DNA of 64,000 nucleotides. Origin: Rhizoctonia solani. Taxonomy: Eukaryota > Basidiomycota > Agaricomycetes > Cantharellales > Ceratobasidiaceae. The position numbers and the translations under genes are program-made. Positions 35,300 to 45,593 of this stretch are shown here, piece by piece. The stretch is from assembly GCF_016906535.1 (NCBI RefSeq), contig NC_057375.1:2232001-2296000 (forward strand), written 5' to 3'. Within the stretch, counting starts at the first letter, position 1. Every line of letters begins with the position of its first letter. Under the pieces are notes generated by a model. The model ran no database searches. It saw nothing but the letters and a program-made list of their open reading frames with translations, and was not told the origin of the DNA.

Positions 35300-37684
35300 C
35301 TAGCTTACCGTTTTATACACTTCTCCAATCATGGGCCGAACGTATGGATTGCGATTCCAGCAACTCATAAGTAGCTGCCATATCGTATCATCAAGCCTAC
35401 CCTTTTCTAGCTGGTCTATCGGGCGAGTCGGTAGGACACCCTGTATTATTTTGTTCATGACCTGGAAATCCCACTGGCACTGTGGATATGGTACATCTCT
35501 CGTAAATACTTCCTATGAGTATTCTTTTTCAGTGGGAACATGGAGATGAACCACTAAATCAAACGAACCAGTATTGTCTGAATAGGACGCATGTCAGTAT
35601 GTGTGTGGCTTGAGTATTACTGAACATACCATTGCAAGCGCATATATGTCGGAGCGCTTAGTTTTGGACTCCATTGCAGATAGGAGCTCGGGGGCCTGGA
35701 ATCATCCATGTGTCAAGATTGTATGGGCCTGTTTGCTTATTACTTACTACCCAGCGAATCGATCCAGACTGGTTACTGGTTTCCGAGAAGGCAAGGCTAG
35801 TCGAAGGCATGGATGATAACCCAAAGTCAGTCAGCTTGGCTATACCTTCTGTCGATACAAGCACATTCATCTACAAAGGGAAAACTGTAAGAGCTTGGAG
35901 ATAGAAAAACGCAAGTCTATGCTCACAGCTTTGAGATCGCCGTGGACCTATAAGATGTGTGCGTTAAGCTGAACATTACAAGACAACCTGCCTGTGATAT
36001 AAGTTTACGTACTATGTTGTGTCGATGCATATATGCAAGGCCGGATGCGATTTGAACACACTGAATGGGTAATCAGGCCATATGCGTATATTTCGACTGT
36101 CCAGCTTCACCAACCATTTGGCCATGATCGATTTTGCGATTTTTGCGCAGATATTCGTGAAGGCTGCCATTCTCCATCCACTCCGAAACCATACCCAGTG
36201 ATTGGTTTTTGAAGATAATTACTCCCATGAGTTCGTGTATATTCTCATGCTTCATTTTTGACCAGTAATAGATTTCGCGCGTGGCGCGCTATAGTCAAGT
36301 ATTAATGGGTTGGCGTTGATAATTGTGATTTGGGTGAGCATACCTTAAGAGTTTTGTAATCACTCTGTTCGATTAAAAACGTTCTCCATGCCTTGATTGC
36401 AACCTTAGATCGGTTGTGTAGCTCGCCTCTCCATATATCACCAAACCCACCCCCCGAAGCTAACGTTGCGTTGTCCTGACGTGGGTCCATGCTCGTTGAT
36501 AAATCGGTACACCCGTGATTTAAAAGAGCATCGAACAACCCGTGAAGTGACTGTAAGCATGTGTATAAGATATGATTAACTTGGCGGAAGTATATGGTTA
36601 GCTACCATGCACCTGCTAATTGGCTGTATGTCTCCAATTTCAATTCGCTTGAGATCGCCTTTAATGTGAGCTGAAGAATGAAGGTCCGCGTCGGGTCCAG
36701 TATCCGCTAGACTCCATATTACTACCTTTTTACTGGTACCACCAGACGCAATACGTTTACTACAAGGAGAAAACGCGACCGAATACACCGAGCTGGAATG
36801 TCCTTGGAATGGTTCGCTGATCTCGCGCCCAGTTCTGATATCCCATACACGAACTGTGTTATCCATGGAGCCAGATGCAATGTATATGCCATTTGGAGAA
36901 AATGCAACAGATCGCACAGACCCCGCGTGGCCTCTGTATGGTTTGTCAACCATTTTTTTACTACGAGCGTCCCATAACCGCACTGTTTTGTCGCATGAAC
37001 CAGAGACGATCTGAGAGCCGTCTGGAGAAAAAGCAACTGAGCGAACTCTAGATGTATGTCCACAGATAGGCTTCGTTACTGTTTTTCCACTCTCAACATT
37101 CCACAGACGAATCGTGTAGTCCCAAGAACCAGAAATAATTTGGGTACCGTTGTGGGAGTATGCAACCGAGCAAACGACATCAGAGTGACCTTTGAGTGAA
37201 TTACAAGCCGAATTTCTACTATGAACATCCCACAGTTCGACAGTGCAGTCGCTGGAACCAGAGGTAACATGACGGCCATTAGGGGAAAAGGCTACCGAGT
37301 GTACCCAACCGGTATGACCGACCAGTGGTTCACCCTCTTGCCGACCAGTGTTCAAATTCCAAAGGCGAACCGTACCATCCATAGACCCGGAAGCCATGAG
37401 GGTTCCAATAGGGGAGTATGACACCGAGTGGACCCAGTTTGTGTGACCCCCGAATAACTCATTTGAGGCCAATGGGCGTTGTGCATCCCAGATGCGGATG
37501 GTTCGGTAAGAGCTAGATGCGACCGAGTTGCCGTCAGGGGAGAAAGCAACTGACCAAATCCATGTTTGGTGACCCTCTGATAGGTGTCGAATTAGCACAA
37601 TTGCGTATAATACGGAGAGCATCCACACATACCGTCAACAACTGCGCCTTGATCAACTGGTGAGGGAAAACCTGGCTGAGACAT
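35300..37684 (-). CDS. WD40-kinase fusion protein, copy 2
   Basis: Paralogue of the gene at 28-30.4 kb with the same plan. It starts MSQPGFPSPVDQGAVVD at 37684. A short intron leads to EGHQTWIWSVAFSPDG and a seven-bladed WD40 propeller (units such as VRSVAFSPDGSQIVSGS and TVRLWD) extending to about 36700. An intron at about 36557-36603 joins ISRCM in phase 0 to SLHGLFDALLNHG and the kinase. Kinase motifs: SGGGFGDIWRG, the lysine of VAIKAWR, a Gly-Asp catalytic loop at about 35940, and LTDFGLSSM at about 35830. It ends GEVYKTVS followed by TAG at 35300-35302, slightly shorter than copy 1. No frame breaks seen. The two copies differ through the propeller but are alike in promoter-proximal sequence and intron positions, so they are a duplication. 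Confidence 0.85.
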
Positions 37685-39283
37685 CAAACATGAACTCCTT
37701 ATTCAATACGAAAGCAGTATAATATCCCAGTCGATTTTGCGACAAGGGCAGGTTGGGGTTGAGGAGCTGTGATAATAAGTCTCGTGTGTGCATGCGTATT
37801 ATTTAAGGCATACGATTTGCTCCTATTAATCAGTAGCCAAGCGCCTGTAGTCACTGAGCTGCAGTTGCGCACCGTTGATCACCCAAGGCACTGTTTCCAA
37901 AAGCCTTGTATGGACTCCCGACCACGCCTGCAGTATCGAGCACTTTGAGAACCCCACAGCCCGCAGGGGGTGCGAGGGCTGTGAGAGAGCTTCTCCGGTC
38001 CGGAGGTACTTCCATAGCATTGCCGAAAGTTGATAGGGGTGCTCTCGGAGAGCTTTCCCGATAGGGAGAGGTACTCCCTTGGTTGCGGAAGCTCAAGGTT
38101 TATTGATGTGAGTTGCTCACGTCGTCTCTCATACAATCATTCTCACCTAACTAATCGACATGAGCGCACAGAATGGCCTGTGCGTCCAAGATAAATTTAG
38201 TCAACTCACCGGGGACATTACTGCTGGTCGGTCGCGTGCTACAAAATTTTTGGGTTTAGTAATGGAGACTATCCGCACACAAACATATAGCGCGCTTAAC
38301 GTAACCAAGGGTCACGTCATTTATTACAACTCGTTGGTTTTGGATTGAGAGGACAACAGGCCTTCTTGCCAACTACTACTTGGGCTCCGGGGCTTTGCTT
38401 TTTGCGAGATCCATCAATAGACTATCGCCTGGCTCCGGATGTGGGGACTGAAGAATTTGGCACGGAGTTTCGCAGTGGCGGATGATCTAAGGCACCGAGG
38501 CTCGAGTAGAGCTCGCAGGTCGGGTGGGCTATGCTCGACCACATTGACGATAGTGGAGGGACGCGAAGGAGCATCCACAAATTTCTATTTGGGATGATTC
38601 GGTTGAGTAGCATGGAAATATACAAGTAAAAAGGGGACGAAACTCTCCGTACTGGTACTAGCTTGTGAAGCCTCCGGTGATATTGATGGTATCGAGGGGG
38701 GATTCCAGTGCAATGCGCACGCAGCAAAGAAGAGGAGGCTCAGGCGCACAAGTGTCTTCGAGAGGAGTGAGATGGATTCGGTGTTCTTTTGTATGCAACA
38801 ATCATCTCGAGCACTAAACTTCTCGAATACTTCTAGTGAGACCGTGATTCGGAGCTTGCGGAGATGCATGAGCCGGAGGAAGGCCGGGGAATGGAGTCGT
38901 GACTACTCCGTGTTCGTGGTCGACCACAGTCGTACGACTCGCTCAAACTTCCGACACGCCCCTATTTTCTTAAGTCCCTCCTACTATCCCGATGGAGTAC
39001 TCGGTGTTTGTGTATCAATTGCCAACCTCAACAAGTCAAGCCAGCTTATGTAAGCTGGCGTTATTGACATTTTCTTCCACCCCCCCACCCTGCTATGGCT
39101 GTCGCCAGAGATGACGCACCAGCCCACAGCTGCTCCTCGCATATGGGTGCCCCAGATATATCTGGAGCATGACGATACCATATGCACGGGTCTCACGAAA
39201 GTCAGAGCGCCGGAACCCAAGTCTATATTGTGTTCCGCTATATGCGCTATTGAGTATGATAACCATGTCCGGGGCTTAGATAA
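37685..39283. other. Intergenic region, no gene recognised
   Basis: About 1.6 kb. Several overlapping short frames (37826-38136 minus, 38160-38348 plus, 38422-38869 minus, 38772-39053 plus) show no recognised family and no clear splice structure. The left part contains the upstream region of WD40-kinase copy 2, which resembles that of copy 1. Confidence 0.4.
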
Positions 39284-39770
39284 CTAAGACGTTGGGAGAG
39301 CGAACAAATTCAAACCCTCGGTCCTTCTTATGCAGTAGATCCAGGGACTTCGCGGTATCTCCAAGGGCCTGAGCACGGACGGGTCGAGTTTCGGAGGGTC
39401 AAGGCAGTTATCAAGGTTTGTATTAGCTAGCTCCATAAAGATCATCTCTGATCCTTCTTCAACGGGTTGTGCACCGACAGATATAAATTTAGGAGCCAGT
39501 GACTGGGCTGCAAGTAATTCATGTGTTTCGCAGTTGTAATATTGGGTAGACTTGACCACTATCCATGAGGTGTATTACTCCCTCAAAGAGTGAGCTGTAA
39601 TTGGAAGCGCCTCGGAAATCTGGGTTATGCGAATTGGATATCGGCCTCGTCAAAGGTGGCGTCCTAACCAAATATAATTGATCAACGGTTGTGCGACCGC
39701 ATGGTTCAAGCAACCAGCACCCGAAATGCACATCCATGGTCCGGCAATAGAAATAATAAAGCTCGGGCAT
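39284..39770 (-). pseudogene. Kinase-like gene fragment
   Basis: Two minus-strand frames overlap out of phase. The first gives MPELYYFYCRTMDVHFGC and so on, to about 39560. The second gives VVKSTQYYNCETHELLAAQ, LAPKFISVG and MIFMELANTN. The second resembles the N-lobe of a basidiomycete protein-kinase-like family (Val-Lys-Phe-like strand, then a helix containing H.LLA and then LAPK). The frame must change near 39555 to read it through, and no C-lobe with HRD or DFG follows. It is probably a broken remnant. Confidence 0.45.
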
Positions 39771-39961
39771 GGCATAGCTTCTCGCAAGCGGATTATTTAG
39801 GTAAAAATGTTACGGTGGCCCTATAGAGATATTGCGCCCAGCCTTTGTACTTTAACAGGCAAATGCATGTTTAGCGCTTGGCATCAGCTATATCATGATC
39901 ATTCAATTGGCTAGAGAACAATGTCCATACGTAAACGCCTGCATTTTCCTCCCACAAACAC

Positions 39962-40845
39962 TCATTTGAGATCAGATACCGCTTTCCACGACTCGCGGGC
40001 AGTTATATCAGCCCACCACCTCTTCACATTCGGCTGCGAATCAAAAACACCCGGCACATATCGCTCGACTGCCTTTCCGTAAGGCACATGGAACAAATCG
40101 GCAAGGGTAAGTCCCTAATAGCCCCAAGGATTGGACTCGCATCAAAACAAGAATAAAACAAGGTCCACTAAAAGGGAACGTACGTCTCCTGCCAGGTACT
40201 TTTGTTTAGATAGGATGCGTTCGTAGGCTTCGAGCTTGGATAACAACGTTTGGCGTTTTTTCTCTAGCACTTCAGCGTCCGGCTCGCGGCCTTCAAGTCT
40301 GGTAGATACCAAATATGCAATTAGCTTGGCTGCTCAATGGGATGAATTAAAGGCAATTTACTCCGCATGAAGATTCTCGAGGTAGATGGCGCCAGCGGCT
40401 GGGTTGAATGTGGAATATTCAATGCTGGCCGCTTGTTCGAATAACCCATAAGCCTTGGGATCCGAGAAAGGCGGGATCAGGCCGGCGTCCTTTCTGTACT
40501 TAACGGTCAGGTACCGTGAGATGGCCCGAGATTCATATATTCGAGTCCCATCTTCGTCCTATGAACGTATCAGTATAGGTCAGGCACAAAAACCTCCCAA
40601 GAACAATGTCGCCTACGATCAACACTGGGATAATTCCGAATGGTTGCATGTTTTCAATATATTCGGGGCTCTTTTGTTCGCCCTTGATAAGATCGACATG
40701 GTGTAGTTCGTACTCGACTCCAAGCTCGTAGCAGGTCATGAGCACCAGTCTGGTGCATGTAGACATACCCATCTAATGAAATGTCAGCAGCATTTTGCGT
40801 ATGATAAAAATAAAGAGCCAATACGCCATAGACTTTGACGACCAT
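39962..40845 (-). CDS. Glutathione S-transferase, copy 2
   Basis: Intact GST of the Ure2/theta-like fungal type. It starts MVVKVYG at 40845, then a 58-bp intron and the thioredoxin-fold exon GMSTCTRLVLMTCYELGVEY with FGIIPVL. Next come DEDGTRIYESRAISRYL, the contact region for glutathione, and FEQAASIEYSTFNP. The C-terminal helical domain has LLSKLEAYERILS and LADLFHVPYGKAVERY, ending SWKAVSDLK and TGA at 39962-39964. It conjugates glutathione to electrophiles; a detoxification role is typical. It is the functional counterpart of the degraded copy at 23.7-24.5 kb. Confidence 0.87.
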
Positions 40846-41308
40846 TATGGACAGGAGTGGTGTGGATCAGAAAAGGTAAAATGCTGCGATGATGTGGATT
40901 GGTTGAACTTCGAGAGACTGCAGATGAGTTTGTGTTACAACAGTTTCGTGCGGTGGATTGATCGAGTCTTTTGGAGATTGTTTGAGTGTAGTTGAGAGGC
41001 ACGGATTATATGAATGACATCTTGAATGACGAATCAGCGCGCGGATATAAGTTGATTAATAAGTGGGGGGTGCAGAAGCAAGCAAGAGTCACTTTCGGTC
41101 TACAGATTCTCAAGAGCAGGTGTGATTGTGCATAGTAATATACATTGCGTGATTATTGGGCCAAACGCCTACCAGCGCGCGAGAACCAGCCAAACCAGCG
41201 CGGTTTGGGTATTGAAATATGAAATCCCAGCCATTTGGTGAGACTGGGCCAGTGTAAGCCTTTGCTCGCGACAAGATTCCATAGATTGAGGTTGACTATA
41301 GGAACAAA
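40846..41308. other. Divergent intergenic region
   Basis: About 460 bp between the GST (minus) and the adaptin gene (plus); probably holds both promoters. A minus-strand frame at 40784-41002 overlaps the GST start and is not supported. Confidence 0.45.
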
Positions 41309-44300
41309 ATGAGCGGCAAAGCATCAAGAGCTCACATTCATAGTTTCCTTTTGGAAGTGATGAGCCGCGGTCACGTGCGTTATAGTATGAAATTGAATCT
41401 GGCGCTTGTGGCCGGCATGATTCGATGGATACCTATCTCAATTCATCCGCGGTCAACAGACACCATTATGCCCTCACGCACAAAGTCGAGAACGCTCCAA
41501 GTGTACAAGAAGCCGATACTGCAATATGGCTCGAGATAGAGAGAATCAAGAAAGAACTCCAGCGTGGTCTCGTAAGTGGCTTGGATTCGATTATGTCACT
41601 TGGCGAATCTAAGGTGAATTTATAGACCAATGTACAGGGGCAGTTGGTCATCCTCATGTACTGCTATACTGCTGCTGTTGCACGCTCCGTGACTGCCGCA
41701 GATCTGGAATTTGCGCTATCTCCGGCAGTGAATCTGGCTGCGACTGGGCGAGCAGTCAAGGACCGTCGGATTGGTGAGTATTCTGATAAGCCCGATGTCA
41801 TCGCCATCTAACTGCAGCAGGGTATATGTTTTGCGCACAATTCATGTCTTCTGAGCATCCACTGCAGCTGATGCTTGTGAACACCGTGCGAAAGGTTGGC
41901 TAGTCCTGTACACTTGACCCGACTATAACTCAGCGAACAACTCCCTAATAGGAAATTGAAAGCGATGAACCTGCCCGTGTTGTCTTGGCACTCGACTTTA
42001 TTACCTCATCCCCCAGCCAATTCCTCGCCCCTGCTGTTGCTCCTCGTTTGGAGGTTTTGCTGGGCCATAAATCGTACGTGGGTGCCTCTTGTTTAATGTT
42101 ACTCAAATATTTATACATTTGGATAGTCAAAACCTACGGCATCGTGCACTTCTGGCACTCCGAGCGCTTGATGGTCTGTCTCGTGAACCGTCTGATTCGT
42201 ATCTTGCCCATCAATCATCGACGATCATCCGCCGCATTACTCGCGCCGCACGCGAAGATCGAATTAGGTCGGACGAAATTGGGGCCGTAGGCGCATTATT
42301 GATCGCTACTCGAGACTTACTCCAAGTGAGTTCTGACAAGCTATAATATCCACCTAGTTCCAATATTCAATTTCACTAGTCAGGAGCAATTCGTCCCAAG
42401 GATGTGATTACACCGATAATAGCACTACTTGAGAAGACCTTGTCAAACCTGAAACAGCGTCCACCTCGCCTCGTTACATCACTTTTGGCCACTCTCCAAC
42501 TTGGCATTTCCACCAATCAGAATAGCGAAGATTTTTCTGACGAGTGCGTAAATATCTTATAATGCATGGTTCTTGTGCGTTTATGTTTTGGGGCTCAGGT
42601 CTTTTGTCGAGATCGCGAAGCTTACGACACGTCTCGTTATCGCATTCGCTGACCGTCCTGGTGAGTCGGCCCGAGTTCATCGGCCGGAATTGGGACTGCA
42701 TTTTGATAAAATAGAACCCGCTAATTATTCACAAACCAGCATCACCAAATGTACTACAAGCTTTTCGCCTTCTTGGAGCACTTCCGGTCCGCATTCTTCA
42801 TTCTCTTTTCTCGCCTAATTTGGCCGAAACGCCGTCACCTGGCTCCGTCAGCCAGTCCCCTTCAAAGAAACCTAAAAGAAATCGCCACCCAGTAGTTGTT
42901 CTACGACCTTTACTCGTCTCACGGGATCCCACAGAACGATGGTCTGGGCTAACATGTTTAAACTCTTTGGATGTTCGTCTCTGGGCTGGATTGCCATTTG
43001 AAGATGGGTCGGATGGCACGACTAAGCTGATCCCTCCTGTTCTTGATGAATGGGAAGTGGGTGCTATCATGCGTGGACTAAGCGACCTCGACGGGACCAT
43101 TCGTAATTTGGTATGGTGATGTTATCTTCAATGTGATGCTATTTACTTATTGCCTATATATCGTCAGACAATGGATCTACTCTATAAAGTTGATCCCCAG
43201 CTGGTACATGCCTTTCTTGAACAGCTGCTTACTCCGCCTCCTACCGCTACCGCACCCACGCCCCAGCCCAAACCCGTCGAAGCTCTCGAAGTGTTGTCTT
43301 TCTTGTATCCAAAGGACGGAGCCAGTTTCGCGAGAGGGGTTAGCAAAATAGTCAATATTACTGCTCGACGAGAACAAGGCGACGGGAAAAAGTCTGCTCC
43401 GGCTGTGAACGACAAGCTGGTCGAAGGTGTCATTTTGACTGTTCATGAGGGTGAACTTGATGCCTTTTTTTTTTACCATGCATTGAACTGATGTTAACTG
43501 ATATAATGATAGGTGATCAAGCTTTCCGCTCTGCGTTTGTGGATGCCCTTCTGGAGAGTATTGAACGGGATATGGACACCAGTTCCCTCATTTCTCCGCT
43601 GACACCCGCTGCTGCTGGTCCAAGTACGAAATCTGTGCAAACTCTCACTCTCGGGAGCAAGCCTGATCCCACGATTATCCTGCTCTTCGCAACAACGGCT
43701 ATCGCCCTTTCGAAACCACGAAGCGGGGTTGAGATATTATTGACTTTATTGCCGGGAAGGGGAGGTAAGTGTTTACCCAGTTGTAGCCTTGGCGTGTCTC
43801 ATTTTCAAATATCGTAGCTGGCATTCAGGAAGTACTTCTACTTGCGGCTCTTCGTCTTTTGCCTCGGTTGGAAAAGACTGATACCAAGGCGGCCAAGGAA
43901 AGTGTAGAGGAATTTACAAAGATACAAACTATGGGTAGACATATGCGTAGGGTGCGTTTAGCTAGGATGGTTCATGCACTGGAACTTATAGAGTTCTTTT
44001 ATTTTCCTTATGAAGAGATGTGAATTGTTCACACAGTTTGCAGAGGATATTCAAGACTTGCGGAAACTTGTTGACGAGACAAGAGACAAGTCGGTGCGTA
44101 ACGAACCGTCCGAGTAGCCTTATACCTAATCCCAAACCATCCAGCTTCCCGAGTTTCTCCAAGCTTTACTATCACACAAACCTCCCTCCACCTCAACTCC
44201 TGAAGTACAATCATCACTGTCGTCCCCTAAAGCATCCACCCTTCGCAAGGTTGCGTCGCCCAGCCCCGCTGTGGGCCGCACAATCTCGCCGGAGTTTTCA

Positions 44301-45127
44301 ACTGTCTCTTTATCCAATTCCCCCGCTCTCCGATACGACGCGTATGCACCCCCACAGTCTATCCCTCGGCGAACCAGGCCTACTCCGCAATCTCCGTTCC
44401 GTAGAGAGAGCGAAATCAGGTCTAGTTCCAGCGACTCGATTGTGTCGAGCGATTTGGACGCAGGTGGCTCAACTCAAAAGGGAAAACGATCCGTTAGCCA
44501 CTTGGAACTGGATGTGACGGGTTCTGCCAACCCCAATGCGGACTTGATCACCCTGCACACCGTCGATTCGCCATTTCGAGAAGAAAACAATTTCGGCAAT
44601 CTTTCGATCGATGAAGCAGCGGCACGACGTACCCCAGACACTTTGTCTCCTCCGTTCCATACGGCGGTCACAGCCTCTCCACACATGGCTCAAGATGGTG
44701 GAGACCTCGCGCCGAGCGACGCAGATGCGATCTGGAACTCGTTTGATTCGGCAGAAGCTGATTCTTCTTCATCGTTGGGAAAACAGACTCTGAGAGGGTG
44801 GTGTGATCGGACACCCGAGACTATGGGAAATGCTCTGCGCGCGATCGAGGTTGGCTTTGTTACACAGAAAGTCGGACCAAAGCCAGGTGGGTACTGCAGA
44901 TGGACTCGAATTCGAAAACCAACCTTTTCTGTTCAGGTCATGCCTCTAAAGAGAAGGAGGTGCTTGCGTTTATTCCCGCTCCCGCAGATAGTCCCGATAC
45001 GGACGTAGCACGTGCAGTAGTTAGGCTTAAGCCGGCTGATGATGGAAGCTGTCTGTGGATGCTGCGGTGTGTGGAGTTTGAACTGAGAGTGAAGATACGG
45101 AAAGTGCTAGACGGGGAGTCAACCTGA
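41309..45127 (+). CDS. Adaptin large subunit (gamma/epsilon type, possibly AP-4)
   Basis: Large intron-rich gene. It begins MSGKASRAHIHSFLLEVMSRG. Then come IERIKKELQRG, RRIGYMFCAQFMSSEHPLQL with LMLVNTVRKEIES, and RHRALLALRALDGL: the helical ARM-type adaptin N-terminal trunk. Around 42900-43260 are RDPTERWSGLTCLNSLD and MDLLYKVDPQLVHAFLEQLL, again adaptin-like. A Ser/Pro-rich hinge (about 44150-44760) includes SISPEF/PQSPFRRESE-like tracts. A short C-terminal ear-like part has GWCDRTPETMGNALRAIEVGF and ends VLDGEST followed by TGA at 45125-45127. Adaptins sort cargo into coated vesicles at the Golgi and endosomes. It is divergent from canonical AP-1 gamma, so AP-4 epsilon is suggested but not proven. 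The join of the first two exons (41370-41462) is unresolved. Confidence 0.75.
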
Positions 45128-45593
45128 TTAGTTTAGATGTTTTGCTGAATAAACTTCACGTTTAGAGTCCAGCTTCTAGAGCTATTTGGTAACAGGCGAT
45201 AGATTGCAATTAGTAGTTCACGCTTGAATACTTTTAGAAAAACCTGCAGCTCTAAGACTGAAAGAGATACTACATATACCAGTATATTCTAGTTCATTCA
45301 AATGACTTATCAGCAGGCAACGAGTGCCCCAACGAAATGCGGAACCCGATCAAACGTCAGACACACACCTCAAGCGTGTAATCAACTACGACCTCAGTAC
45401 TTGAGCCTATATGCAGCCCGTCTTGTGCCAAATCAATCATATTTTTTGCCCCATATATCCATGGCGTTCGACCCATGAGTATTAGATAAGGTCCCGAGGA
45501 ATTGCACGCAAGCGCCTTGGGGATATGAACAAGTCATTAACAAACTGGTTTACATTCTGCACAATGGCCTGGTGTATGCGGTACGTCTGAACT
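45128..45593. other. Convergent intergenic region
   Basis: About 465 bp between the stop codons of the adaptin gene (plus) and P450 copy 2 (minus). It contains only the 3' regions; no ORF or repeat stands out. Confidence 0.5.

Noticed and set aside
44126..44693. Minus-strand frames inside the adaptin hinge
   Set aside because: They are antisense shadows of the Ser/Pro-rich hinge exon, without any domain.
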